Source: Streptomyces sp. I05A-00742
Lineage (GTDB): Bacteria > Actinomycetota > Actinomycetes > Streptomycetales > Streptomycetaceae
DNA length: 64,000 nucleotides
Reading direction: 5' to 3'
NCBI RefSeq assembly: GCF_013055795.1
Contig: NZ_JABETO010000025.1
Coordinates: forward strand, 29,699 to 93,698
Positions 1 through 8,384 of this stretch are shown here, one piece after another. The translations under genes were made by a program, and so were the position numbers. Under the pieces are notes generated by a model that made no database searches, was not told the DNA's origin, and was given only the letters and a program-made list of their open reading frames with translations. Every line of letters begins with the position of its first letter. The first letter of the stretch is position 1.

Positions 1-152
1 GGCATACCGGCTCCGTGTGCGAAGCGGGCGCGACGACCCTGCCGCCGACCGTCGCACCGCGTGGCCGGGCCGCCGTTACGGAAGCGGATGCCGAAGCGGC
101 TCCGCCGGCCCGCGGTGAGCAGGCGTCACGGTGGAAGGAGCGCACCGGATGA
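1..152 (+). CDS. C-terminal end of an upstream cluster gene (partial)
   Basis: The frame starting at base 3 stays open from the left edge and stops at TGA 150-152. That stop overlaps the ATG of the next gene at 149 as ATGA, the coupling used repeatedly in this cluster (6203, 6801 and 8381 also overlap their neighbours). About 49 C-terminal residues are visible. They are rich in Ala, Pro and charged residues, end in KERTG, and contain no motif that identifies the product. The overlap is the main reason to believe the frame; a fortuitous open frame in GC-rich DNA is the alternative. Confidence 0.45.
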   Translation, partial: HTGSVCEAGATTLPPTVAPRGRAAVTEADAEAAPPARGEQASRWKERTG

Positions 153-1147
153 GTGCGGTCGCGTTCGAGTACGGCGCTCGGGCCGCGACGGATTTCCTGG
201 ACGCGCACCAACTCTCGGCGCGGACGCCGTTCCAGACGCGCGGTTGGTGGCGAGCGTGGATACGTGAGGCGGCGGACGCCGAGGGCGCGACCCCGGTGCT
301 GGTCCACAGGACGCGTACCGACCGGCCCACCCCGGTGGTCGGCCTGCAGTTGCACCAGGACGCCGGCACGGCGGTCCTCCGCCCGTTGTCCTGGCCGTGG
401 GCCGACTACCACGAGGTCGCGGAGGTGGGCGACGCGACGCCCACCGGCCCCGAGCCCGACATCGAGGGGGTGGCCGAGGCGATCGACCGATGTCAGCACG
501 AGTTCGGCGCCCGGCTGGAGTTGAGCAACCTGATCGCCGATGGACCGCTGCTGCGCGCCGTGTCCGAGTTGGGCGCCGTGCCCGGGCCGTCGGAGACGGT
601 TGTCCGGCTCGACCTCACCGACCCCGACGTCGTCCGACGCGTCAGCGAACGGCGCGACATGCGGCGAAAACGCCGCCGGATCGAGCGACCGGGCGGCACG
701 CTCCGGCTCACCTGCGCGGACACCTCGGCGCGGGTCTCCGCCCGTCTGCCGGCCTTCATCGACCTGCACAAGCAACAGTGGCGCGACCGGCCCGACGCTG
801 TGGCGCCGTTCGACGGCGGCGTGGTCGACCGGACGTTCGCGGCCGTCGCGGCCGAGCCGTCAAGCGCCGCGCGATTACACGAGTTGTGGCTGGACGAAAC
901 CCTGCTCGCCGGTTGGTTCGGCTTCCGGCACGACCGCACGTACTACGCCTACCGCGCGGCCTACGACCTGGGCCACGGTCGCGACTCGCCGGGGCACCTC
1001 CTGGTGGCGGCGATGGTCACCGAACTCGCCGCCCAAGGGACGGACACCTTCGATCTGACGCGCGGGGCCTACGCCTACAAGCTCGAACTGCCCAGCATCC
1101 GCGCGCTCACCATGGCGGCGAGTCTGGAGCGACCGTGCAGGGTGTGA
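149..1147 (+). CDS. CelD/BcsL-type GNAT acyltransferase
   Basis: The product is 332 residues. The ATG at 149 is preferred over the in-frame GTG at 131 because GGAAGGAG (133-140) lies 8 nt before it. The C-terminal half has the pattern of the acetyltransferase_6/CelD family: HKQQWRDRP near residue 205, then a region in which a small side chain donor is followed by FDLTRG near residue 305 and a YKLEL tail. Family members transfer acyl or aminoacyl groups from CoA or tRNA donors and are common in natural-product clusters. Here the likely job is N- or O-acylation of a sugar-derived scaffold, which is inference. A TTA leucine codon at 875-877 (Arg-Leu-His) would make translation depend on the bldA tRNA, as in many antibiotic clusters. 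Confidence 0.75.
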   Translation: MSAVAFEYGARAATDFLDAHQLSARTPFQTRGWWRAWIREAADAEGATPVLVHRTRTDRPTPVVGLQLHQDAGTAVLRPLSWPWADYHEVAEVGDATPTGPEPDIEGVAEAIDRCQHEFGARLELSNLIADGPLLRAVSELGAVPGPSETVVRLDLTDPDVVRRVSERRDMRRKRRRIERPGGTLRLTCADTSARVSARLPAFIDLHKQQWRDRPDAVAPFDGGVVDRTFAAVAAEPSSAARLHELWLDETLLAGWFGFRHDRTYYAYRAAYDLGHGRDSPGHLLVAAMVTELAAQGTDTFDLTRGAYAYKLELPSIRALTMAASLERPCRV

Positions 1148-1317
1148 CCCCCTGTCGCCCGCGGGCCCTCGGCCACCGGACCGCCTCGGCGACCTGGCGG
1201 AGCCGTCGCCCGGGGCGCCCCGTGCACAAGGCAGCCCGGGGGAACAACCCCTTGCGCACCGCCCGGGCGGTCGCCTCACCGCCGGATGACCAGACTCGGA
1301 CCACAAACAACTGCGGG

Positions 1318-2769
1318 GTGGCAGTGGGATCGTTGGCGGACGTCGAGACCGTCATAGTCGGCGCGGGGATGGCCGGTCTCGCGACAGCGGCGGAACTCGC
1401 CCGACGGGACCGGGGTTCGGTGGCCGTACTGGAGGCCGGGCCCGACCGAGGTCGCACGCACGTCCAGAGCGCGTATTCCCCGGCCGAGGCGCTCCGGCTC
1501 TGGTTGCGTCCGGACACCGACCCCGATTTCCGCCGTCCGTACCGGACAGCCGGCGGGGTCTACCGCGACCTGGCCGGCCTGCGTCGCCGGGTCGGCGGCC
1601 GCTCGCTCTACTGGGGTGGCGTACTGCTGCCCATCGAGCGCTGGGCCCTTTCCGAGGAGTGGCCGGACGCGGTCATCACCGAACTGACCGAGACATGGGA
1701 CAGCGGGCCGTCGCTGTACCAGCGGGTCGTCGACGACGTGGTCGGCTGGGGCGCCGAGCCTCCCGGAGCACCCGGGCTGACCATCGGCCGACTCGCGTTC
1801 GACCGAACGCCGCACGCCACCCGCGCGGAACCCGACGGCGGGTGGAGCGCGTTCAGCCCGTTGGCATGGTGGGACGGCGACGGCGACGGTGACTCGAAGG
1901 TACGCCGTGTGCCGATCCTCGCCGGCCATGAGGTGCTGGGGGTCCGGGTCGAACGCGGCAGGGCGGCCGGTGTGGTGGTACTCACCGAGGACGGTGAGCG
2001 GCGCGACCTACGGGCGAACCGGGTGGTCCTGGCCGCCGGTACGGTCGTGAACAGCCGGCTGGCGATCCAGGCCCTGGCGGCCTCGGACGCCGGCACACCG
2101 CGTGAGCTGCCGGGGCTCGTGGACAAGATCTCACAAGGGTTCACGGTCGCCCTCACCGATGTCGAACGGCTTCCCGACGCCGTTCGGGCGGCTGCTCATG
2201 AGGGCCACGTCTACCATCGGACCGGTACCGCCAGTACCCGGTCCAACCAGTTCGTGCGATTCACCGAAGGCGTGAACGGCACGGTGAACATGGACAGCTG
2301 GACCATGGGCGAGCAGCGCCGCGGCCCGCACGGCGGGGTGCGGTGCGACGGCGGCGGCGCATGGCCCTGGCCGACGACCGTGCACGCCCGGCTCGAAGCG
2401 GCCGATGAGGCGGTGCGCACCACCCAGCAGCACCTGCTCGGTGAACTGTGGGCCGAAATGGCGCGACTGCTCGGAGCTCCGGCTGACCCGCTTCAGTTCT
2501 CGCCGCAGCACGGTTCGCCCGACCTCGCCGACCGGCTGACGAAGGTCCGCGCACCGAGGCCACTTACCTACAGCTTCCCGCTCGGTTCCGAGCAGCACGA
2601 GGCCGGCACCCTGGCGCTCGGTGAAGTCCTGGACGAGAACCACCAGTTCACCGCAGTACCGGGCCTGTACGCGTGTGGACCGTCGGTGATGCCACGCACC
2701 GGAGCGGCGAACCCGTCGATGACAACGCTCGCGCTCGGCAAGCGGCTGGGAGCGATCCTCGCCGGGTGA
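1318..2769 (+). CDS. GMC-type FAD-dependent oxidoreductase (first copy)
   Basis: About 483 residues from the GTG at 1318; GTG 1324 is an equally possible start and neither has an ideal ribosome site. The N-terminus carries the FAD dinucleotide motif VIVGAGMAGLATAAELA. The C-terminus has the GMC signature region: a His in HEAGTLALGEVL near residue 430, then LYACGPSVMPRTGAANPS closing the FAD site. A central GGRSLYWGG motif is shared with the second copy at 6801. GMC enzymes oxidise alcohols, often sugars or sugar alcohols, so oxidation of a sugar or heptose intermediate fits the neighbours, but the substrate is not visible. The 170 bp before it could hold a promoter. The frame is open far upstream, but that extension is Arg/Pro-rich and overlaps the acyltransferase gene, so it is not coding. 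Confidence 0.8.
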   Translation: MAVGSLADVETVIVGAGMAGLATAAELARRDRGSVAVLEAGPDRGRTHVQSAYSPAEALRLWLRPDTDPDFRRPYRTAGGVYRDLAGLRRRVGGRSLYWGGVLLPIERWALSEEWPDAVITELTETWDSGPSLYQRVVDDVVGWGAEPPGAPGLTIGRLAFDRTPHATRAEPDGGWSAFSPLAWWDGDGDGDSKVRRVPILAGHEVLGVRVERGRAAGVVVLTEDGERRDLRANRVVLAAGTVVNSRLAIQALAASDAGTPRELPGLVDKISQGFTVALTDVERLPDAVRAAAHEGHVYHRTGTASTRSNQFVRFTEGVNGTVNMDSWTMGEQRRGPHGGVRCDGGGAWPWPTTVHARLEAADEAVRTTQQHLLGELWAEMARLLGAPADPLQFSPQHGSPDLADRLTKVRAPRPLTYSFPLGSEQHEAGTLALGEVLDENHQFTAVPGLYACGPSVMPRTGAANPSMTTLALGKRLGAILAG

Positions 2770-2805
2770 CAGGCACCGGAGGCAGCGAGCAGAGAGGGAG
2801 TCCCG

Positions 2806-3681
2806 ATGCAAGGAATGTCGATCGCGGTTTCCGGCACCGAGTTCACGGACACCGACGGCGTGGACGGCCTGATGGAGATGGCCAGGTCCGCCCGGTGCGA
2901 CGCGGTGGAGTTCTGGTATCCGAAGAACGCCCTGCGGGACGGTGTCGACGCCGCACTCCGCAAGCTGGACCGTGCCGGGCTGCGGATAGCCTGCGTATCA
3001 ACCCCCAGCCAGCTCTACGGCACCGGCGAAGCGGACGCGGTCCCGCTTCTCCACGAGGCGATCGCGATAGCGGCACGGACCGGCAGCAACCGGGTGAACA
3101 CCTACTTCGGTCACGGGCCGGTGGTCGATGACGAGGGTGCCATCGCGGCGTACGCCGACGCGCTGGCACCGGTCCTCGACCACGCCGCGGCGGAAGGCGT
3201 GACCGTCGTGCTGGAGAACGAGTTCGACGCGTTCGGATGGGACCCGGTCGCGTCCGACATCAGCAGGCGGCCGGTGGCGTTGGCGGCGCTGTTCGCCCGG
3301 GTCGACTCGCCCTGGTTCGGCTTGAACCTCGATGCCGCGAACTTCTTCTGCGCGACGGTCTCCCCGGCCCGCGACGCGCTGCCCCCGCTCCTGCCGTGGG
3401 TGCGCTATGCCCACGTGAAGGACGTGCGCCGGGCGTCGGCGGAAACCCCGCCCGAGGGCTGGACCCGGTACACCGATCACGGCAGGGCCTACGACACGGC
3501 GCCCCTCGGCACCGGGGAGCTGGACTGGCCGGCGATCATCGGAAGCCTGGCGACCGCGGACTACGACGGGTTCCTCACGCTCGAACCACACTGCGCGCGG
3601 TCGATTCTCCTGGCCGAGACGGCCGGGGCGGCCGACTACCTGCGCGACGTGATCGGCGTTCACGCGCCGTCCCACCGGTGA
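2806..3681 (+). CDS. TIM-barrel sugar (phosphate) isomerase/epimerase
   Basis: 291 residues starting at ATG 2806, preceded by GAGAGGGAG at a good distance. It has the xylose-isomerase-like TIM-barrel pattern: a metal-ligand Glu in VVLENEFD near residue 140, an Asp/Asn-containing strand FGLNLDAANFF near residue 180, the YAHVKDV strand with His and Asp/Lys near residue 205, and a final Glu in LTLEPHC near residue 265. Family members (IolE, IolI, D-tagatose 3-epimerase, hydroxypyruvate isomerase) bind one divalent metal and move carbonyls or invert centres on sugars and inositols. It lies between an FAD oxidoreductase and the exporter in a co-directional set, suggesting it acts on the oxidised sugar intermediate. 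The exact reaction cannot be assigned. Confidence 0.8.
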   Translation: MQGMSIAVSGTEFTDTDGVDGLMEMARSARCDAVEFWYPKNALRDGVDAALRKLDRAGLRIACVSTPSQLYGTGEADAVPLLHEAIAIAARTGSNRVNTYFGHGPVVDDEGAIAAYADALAPVLDHAAAEGVTVVLENEFDAFGWDPVASDISRRPVALAALFARVDSPWFGLNLDAANFFCATVSPARDALPPLLPWVRYAHVKDVRRASAETPPEGWTRYTDHGRAYDTAPLGTGELDWPAIIGSLATADYDGFLTLEPHCARSILLAETAGAADYLRDVIGVHAPSHR

Positions 3682-3745
3682 TCACCGAGGCCGTGACGGC
3701 CGCCTTCGAGCCTGCCTTGCCCACCCCCGACCCGACGGAGGCGCC

Positions 3746-4984
3746 GTGACCTCCGCGGCCGCCGAGCCGTCGCTGTGGCGCAACCGCGACTTCGTCACGC
3801 TCTGGAGCGGCCAGGTCGTCTCCACCCTCGGCGCCCGGATCAGCGCGACAGCGATGCCGCTGCTCGTACTGGCCACGACCGGCTCGCCCACCGACGCGGG
3901 CCTTGTCGGAGCCGCCGGCACTCTGCCCTTTCTCGTCGCCTACCTACCGGCCGGACCACTGGTGGACCGGTACAACCGTCACCGGATCCTGCTGACGAGC
4001 GAGATCCTGGCCGGCCTCGCGCTGGCCACCGTTCCGGTCGCCCTGTGGCTGGGAGTTCTGACGGTCGCCCAGCTCATGGTGGTCGGGTTCGTCCAGGGGC
4101 TGTGCTTCGTGTTCTTCAGCCTGGCGGAGACGGCCGCCCTTCCCAGAATCGTGCCGGCCGTCCTGCTGCCGGCGGCCCTGGCCCAGAACGAGGCCCGCAG
4201 CCGCGGCGCCGCCCTGGCCGGTGGACCGCTCGGCGGCCTGCTCTTCGGAATCGACCGCGCCCTGCCCTTCCTGGCCGACGCGGTCTCGTACGCCGCCGCC
4301 TCCATCGCGCTGCTGTTCCTCCGCAAGGACCTGCAGCACAAGACGACCGCGCCGGCCGGGCCACTGTGGCAGGCCACCATGGCAGGACTGCGCTGGATCT
4401 GGCGCCACCCGCTCATCCGTACCGCGATCCTGCTGATCACCGCCACCAATCTGGTCTTCCAGGCGCTCGTCCTGACGATCGTCGTCCTCGCCCAGCGCCA
4501 CGGTGCCACCTCCGGAGCCATCGGAACCATGCTCGGCGTCTACTCCGGTGGCGGGCTCCTCGGCGCACTGGTCGCCGGCAGAGCCCACCGGTACTTCACA
4601 CCCAAAATGGTCATCATCGGGGTCAACTGGATCTGGGTCGCGCTCCTGCCGCTCTTCCTGCTCACCACCAACCCCCTGCACATCGGGGCGATCGGCGCGG
4701 CCACCGCGTTCGTCGGACCACTGTGGAACGTCGTGATCATGAGCTACACCGCCCTCCTGGTACCCAACGAGCTTCTGGGCCGGGTCACCAGTGCGGCGAT
4801 GACCCTCGCCTGGGGCGTCATGCCCATCGGCTCCCTCGTCGCCGGGCTGTTGCTCACCACCGCGGGTCCCAGCGGTGCCGTCCTCACCCTCACCGCCGTC
4901 ATGCTCGTCACAGCGGTCGGCGCGACCATCAGCCCGGCCGTTCGCCGCGCCCCGCCGCTGACCGCACACGAGGACGCGATCTGA
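3746..4984 (+). CDS. MFS transporter, probable product exporter
   Basis: 412 residues from GTG 3746, preceded by GGAG (3737-3740). It is an integral membrane protein with roughly 10-12 hydrophobic segments. The start (LWRNRDFVTLWSGQVVST) and the loop PAGPLVDRYNRHRIL near residue 72 (the MFS motif A region) match the MFS_3 group that includes EntS-like siderophore exporters and macrolide-efflux-type proteins. Its place inside the biosynthetic set argues for export of, or self-protection from, the cluster product. 130 bp follow with no recognisable feature before the next small frame. Confidence 0.85.
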   Translation: MTSAAAEPSLWRNRDFVTLWSGQVVSTLGARISATAMPLLVLATTGSPTDAGLVGAAGTLPFLVAYLPAGPLVDRYNRHRILLTSEILAGLALATVPVALWLGVLTVAQLMVVGFVQGLCFVFFSLAETAALPRIVPAVLLPAALAQNEARSRGAALAGGPLGGLLFGIDRALPFLADAVSYAAASIALLFLRKDLQHKTTAPAGPLWQATMAGLRWIWRHPLIRTAILLITATNLVFQALVLTIVVLAQRHGATSGAIGTMLGVYSGGGLLGALVAGRAHRYFTPKMVIIGVNWIWVALLPLFLLTTNPLHIGAIGAATAFVGPLWNVVIMSYTALLVPNELLGRVTSAAMTLAWGVMPIGSLVAGLLLTTAGPSGAVLTLTAVMLVTAVGATISPAVRRAPPLTAHEDAI

Positions 4985-5121
4985 GGGCGCACTCTGTCCC
5001 CGCCCACCGCGGCCGTGATCGGCGACGCCACCGACGTGGTCCTGAGCGAAGTGGCGCCAACACCCGGCCAGTTCATCGTCCCCCACCCGTGTTCGACCTT
5101 CCCACCGAGGAGTTGACCGTG

Positions 5122-5238
5122 ATGACGCCAGGTCGCGAGCACGTCCAGGCACCGGCCACCGTCCCGCCCGCGCCGGACACCGACCGTCTCCCTGCCCGGG
5201 GTGGCATCCCGGCCGGCCGGCAGGCAGGCACACCATGA
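5122..5238 (+). CDS. Possible 38-residue small ORF coupled to the HldD-like gene
   Basis: A short frame with a strong Shine-Dalgarno sequence (GAGGAG, 5107-5112) before adjacent GTG (5119) and ATG (5122) codons. It ends in TGA at 5236-5238, overlapping the ATG of the epimerase gene (5235) as ATGA. The peptide starts MTPGREHVQAPATVPP, is rich in Pro, Ala and Gly, and matches nothing I know. It may serve only to load ribosomes onto the downstream gene, or encode a real small protein. The ribosome site and the exact overlap are the evidence; size and composition argue for caution. Confidence 0.4.
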   Translation: MTPGREHVQAPATVPPAPDTDRLPARGGIPAGRQAGTP

Positions 5239-6206
5239 GCTCGCGCGTGCTGGTCACCGGTGCGGCCGGGTTCATCGGCCGGCACACCACCGCGGTCTTC
5301 CAGCGGGCCGGTTACCAGGTCACCGCTCTCGACCTGCGCCCTGACCCCGGACACCTCGCCGAGCCGGTGCGATGGCTTCGCATGCCCTTCACCTCCCGGG
5401 CCGTCCTGGACGAGGTCGCGGCCGGCCGGTACCGGACCGTCGTCCACCAGGCCGGGATCAGCGACACCCGTGCGATGGCAGGACCGGAACTGGACGACAC
5501 CAACACCCACGGCGTATTGCGGCTGGCCGAAGCCTGCCGCACCGGCGGCGCCCGCCTGATCTACGCCTCCTCGCACTCGGTCTACGGCACCCTGCACCAC
5601 CGAAGGCCCATCCCCGAACACGCCGACACCGACCCCGCACGGTGCTCGGGTCCGCTGAACCCGTACGCGGCATCCAAGCTCGCCCTCGACCGGCGGATGC
5701 GCTCCCGGTACCGCACGGGCCTGGACTGGGCGGGTCTGCGCTACACCAACGTGTTCGGCCCCGATGAGACGGACAAAGGCCCCATGGCCTCGATCCTGTC
5801 CCAGCTCCTCCGCTCGGCCGCCGGTACCGGCGAAGTGCGCTTGTTCGACGACTCCTTGACCGCGGCCCGTGACTACATCCCCGTCGAGACCGTCGCCGCC
5901 ACGATCCTCCAGCTCGCCCAACGGCAGGTGCCCGCCGCGGTCTACAACCTCGGCGCCGGCTTCGCCGTGTCCTTCGCCGAGATCACCCAGTGGTGCGCCC
6001 GCCTGCACCGCGAGACCGCGGGTGAGGCACCGCTGCGGGTGACGCTGGTACCGAACGCGGCCGCGGCCGCCTACCAGTACTACACCTGCGCGGAGATGAC
6101 CGCCCTGGACACCGCGCTACCCGGCCGGCCCACCGTCTCCTTCAAGGATGTGGAAACCCGAGCCGCCGAACTGTTCCACGCCTTCGGCACCCGTGAAGCA
6201 CCATGA
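5235..6206 (+). CDS. HldD-like NDP-heptose 6-epimerase (extended SDR)
   Basis: 323 residues. The Rossmann motif VLVTGAAGFIG is at residues 5-15, and the catalytic Ser/Tyr/Lys set appears as ASSHS and NPYAASK near residues 113-152. Resemblance to ADP-L-glycero-D-manno-heptose 6-epimerase goes beyond the general epimerase fold: LRYTNVFGPDETDKGPMAS matches the HldD segment (RYFNVYGP...HKGxMAS), LFDDSL..ARDYIPVETV matches its LFEGS..KRDFVYVGDV, and AAYQYYTCAEMTAL matches the GRYQAFTQADL end region. HldD inverts C-6 of ADP-D-glycero-D-manno-heptose. Its stop overlaps the ATG of the GmhB-like gene (ATGA), so the two are coupled. In an organism without LPS this points to a heptose-bearing secondary metabolite or glycan. 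Confidence 0.8.
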   Translation: MSSRVLVTGAAGFIGRHTTAVFQRAGYQVTALDLRPDPGHLAEPVRWLRMPFTSRAVLDEVAAGRYRTVVHQAGISDTRAMAGPELDDTNTHGVLRLAEACRTGGARLIYASSHSVYGTLHHRRPIPEHADTDPARCSGPLNPYAASKLALDRRMRSRYRTGLDWAGLRYTNVFGPDETDKGPMASILSQLLRSAAGTGEVRLFDDSLTAARDYIPVETVAATILQLAQRQVPAAVYNLGAGFAVSFAEITQWCARLHRETAGEAPLRVTLVPNAAAAAYQYYTCAEMTALDTALPGRPTVSFKDVETRAAELFHAFGTREAP

Positions 6207-6814
6207 ACGACCCGCCGCGCACCAGCGCCCTTCGGCGGCCGGCGGTGTTCCTCGACCGCGACGGCACCCTCACCGAACCCCGTCACTACCCGTCCCGCCC
6301 CGAGGACCTGGTGCTCCAGGCGGGCATCGGGCCACCGCTACTCGCCCTCCAGCGCGCCGGTTTCGCCCTGGTCGTGGTCACCAACCAGAGCGGACTGGCC
6401 CGCGGCCTGGTCGACGAGGCCGCTGTCGCACCGATGCACCAGCGGCTCCGGGAACTCCTGGCCCACCACCGGGTCCGGCTGGACGGGATCTATCTGTGCC
6501 CGCACCATCCGGCCGGTACCGTGCCGCGGTTCTCCCTCTCCTGTTCGTGTCGTAAGCCCGCCCCGGGAATGCTCCACCAGGCCGCCGGCGACCTCGACCG
6601 TGACCTGTCCTCCTCGTGGATGGTCGGTGACTCCGTCTGCGACATCGACGCCGGCCACGCCGCCGGAACCCGCACCGCCCTCGTCGGCCCACAGCCCTTC
6701 GCCGGCGTCGCACCGACCCTGTACCGGACCACGACCGCCCAGGCACTCACCACCATCGCGGCCTCCGAGATCCCCCTGTACGAGAGTATGGAGACACATC
6801 GTGCCGACAGCTGA
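6203..6814 (+). CDS. GmhB-like D-glycero-heptose-1,7-bisphosphate phosphatase (HAD)
   Basis: 203 residues. HAD motifs are intact: FLDRDGTLTE (nucleophile Asp and acid/base Asp) near residue 17, VVTNQSGLARG near residue 57, the Lys of RKPAPGML near residue 118, and VGDSVCDIDAG near residue 140. The zinc-binding insert typical of GmhB and histidinol phosphatase is present as CPHHPAG followed by CSC, supplying three Cys and His ligands. GmhB removes the 7-phosphate (or the 1,7 partner phosphate) of heptose bisphosphate before nucleotide activation. Pairing with an HldD homologue favours heptose over histidinol phosphate. The sugar isomerase, kinase and nucleotidyltransferase steps (GmhA, HddA/HldE) are not in the window and may lie to the left. 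Confidence 0.8.
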   Translation: MNDPPRTSALRRPAVFLDRDGTLTEPRHYPSRPEDLVLQAGIGPPLLALQRAGFALVVVTNQSGLARGLVDEAAVAPMHQRLRELLAHHRVRLDGIYLCPHHPAGTVPRFSLSCSCRKPAPGMLHQAAGDLDRDLSSSWMVGDSVCDIDAGHAAGTRTALVGPQPFAGVAPTLYRTTTAQALTTIAASEIPLYESMETHRADS

Positions 6815-8384
6815 TCCCTCCCCGGACCTTCCCGAATGGCAGTGGCCCGCTACGGTTCCGGACGCCGATGACCCGCACTGTCGGGTAGTGATCGCCGGAG
6901 GCGGGCTCGCCGGCCTCGAAGTGGCCCGGCAACTGGCCGCTCTCGGTGTCGACGACGTTCTGGTCATCGAAGCCGGACCCGCGCGGGATCTGTTGCACAT
7001 CAACTCCGCGCACCAGCGGGATCAAGCGCTGCGCACCTTTCTCGATCCCGCCGGCGACCCGCACTTCCAGCGTTGCTGGACATCGGAATCCGCCCCGCAC
7101 TACGCCGTCAACGCCGGTCTGCGCAAGCGCCTGGGCGGACGTTCACTGTACTGGTACGGCGCGTCACTGCCGGTCGAGGACTGGGCGCTGGCCGACTGGC
7201 CGGAGCCGATCGTGACGGACCTGCGCGGCTCGTGGCGGGGCGGCGGACCGCTCTACGAACAGGTCGCGGCAGACCTCGGAGTGGATCCGAACCGACTCGA
7301 CTCGCGGCAACCGGTTCTGAAGCTCGGAGAATTCGGTCTCGTCCGCACCCCGCAGGCCGAGACCCGGTTCGGTGACGACGGCCGCTGGTACGCCTACTCC
7401 CCGCTGGACCACTGGCGGCACCCGGTATCGGGCGCCGCGCTGGACGGCCCGCGCGGCATCCGGTTCCTGTGCGGCACCGAAGTCCTCTCGGTCGACATCG
7501 AGGACGGGCGGGCCCGTGGCGTCCTCGTCCGGGAATCCGGCCCGAACGCCGGGGCCCGCCGCATTTCCGCGGACTCGGTGGTCCTGGCCGCCGGGACCAT
7601 CGAGAGCAGCAGGCTGGCCATCCAGGCGCTGTGCGCGATCGACCCCAGCCGCCCGCCCCGGCTGAAGGGGCTTACCGACCACATCGTCCAGGGCTTCTTC
7701 CTGCGCGTGTGCGACGCCGGAGACAACAGGGCGTCCCATGGCCTGTCGGACGTCGCACCCGGCTCGTACGTGACCGCGTGCGAGGACGCCGTCCGGTCGA
7801 ACCTGTTCATCACGGTCGAACGGCCCGCACCCGGCGTCCTTCTGTTCGACGTGCGGCTCACCGGGGAGCAGTTGCCCGGGACCGGTAGCCACGTTACCTG
7901 TGTGCCGACCCGCGACTACCCGTGGCGCACCACCGTCACCGCGGGGCTGGCCCCGGCCGACCGGGAGGTCATCGGACGCCAGCGCCAGGTGCTGGAAGTG
8001 GTCTGGCACCGGCTGGCCGCCGAGTTCGGGCTCACCGCCACGCCTCTGGCCTTCGACGACTTCGACCACCCGGTTCGCACCAACGCCTTCGTGCTGCCGG
8101 AGTCGATCGGCGCGGAGACGTCCGAAGGGCCCTTCACCTGGTCGAGCCTGCTGGGCACCGAGGATCACGAGGGCTGCACGCTCCCGCTGGGTGACGTACT
8201 CGACGACCGCCATGCGTTCGCCGCCATCCCCTGCCTCTACGCCTGCGGGCCGGCGACCTTTCCCCGTATGGGCGCAGCCAATCCCTCGCTCACCACCCTG
8301 GCTCTCGCACGGCGACTCGCCCACTTCCTGGCGGCCACTCCTGGCCGGCAGCCGCACCGTATGACATCGGAGGCAGAAGCGTGA
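6801..8384 (+). CDS. GMC-type FAD-dependent oxidoreductase (second copy)
   Basis: 527 residues from GTG 6801, which has GGAG 7 nt upstream (6790-6793) and overlaps the preceding gene by 14 nt. The FAD motif is VVIAGGGLAGLEVARQLA near residue 27. The GMC C-terminal block is LYACGPATFPRMGAANPS, with a preceding His in the HEGCTLPLGDVL segment. It is a clear paralogue of the protein at 1318: the blocks GGRSLYW, the LAAGTIESSRLAIQAL equivalent, and the C-terminal closure align in the same order. Two diverged copies in one cluster suggest two successive alcohol oxidations, or oxidation at two positions of the sugar. Confidence 0.8.
   Translation: MPTADPSPDLPEWQWPATVPDADDPHCRVVIAGGGLAGLEVARQLAALGVDDVLVIEAGPARDLLHINSAHQRDQALRTFLDPAGDPHFQRCWTSESAPHYAVNAGLRKRLGGRSLYWYGASLPVEDWALADWPEPIVTDLRGSWRGGGPLYEQVAADLGVDPNRLDSRQPVLKLGEFGLVRTPQAETRFGDDGRWYAYSPLDHWRHPVSGAALDGPRGIRFLCGTEVLSVDIEDGRARGVLVRESGPNAGARRISADSVVLAAGTIESSRLAIQALCAIDPSRPPRLKGLTDHIVQGFFLRVCDAGDNRASHGLSDVAPGSYVTACEDAVRSNLFITVERPAPGVLLFDVRLTGEQLPGTGSHVTCVPTRDYPWRTTVTAGLAPADREVIGRQRQVLEVVWHRLAAEFGLTATPLAFDDFDHPVRTNAFVLPESIGAETSEGPFTWSSLLGTEDHEGCTLPLGDVLDDRHAFAAIPCLYACGPATFPRMGAANPSLTTLALARRLAHFLAATPGRQPHRMTSEAEA

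Noticed and set aside
397..1317. An N-terminal extension of the first GMC oxidoreductase
   Set aside because: It overlaps the acyltransferase gene and is Arg/Pro-rich; the FAD motif starts just after 1318, as expected.
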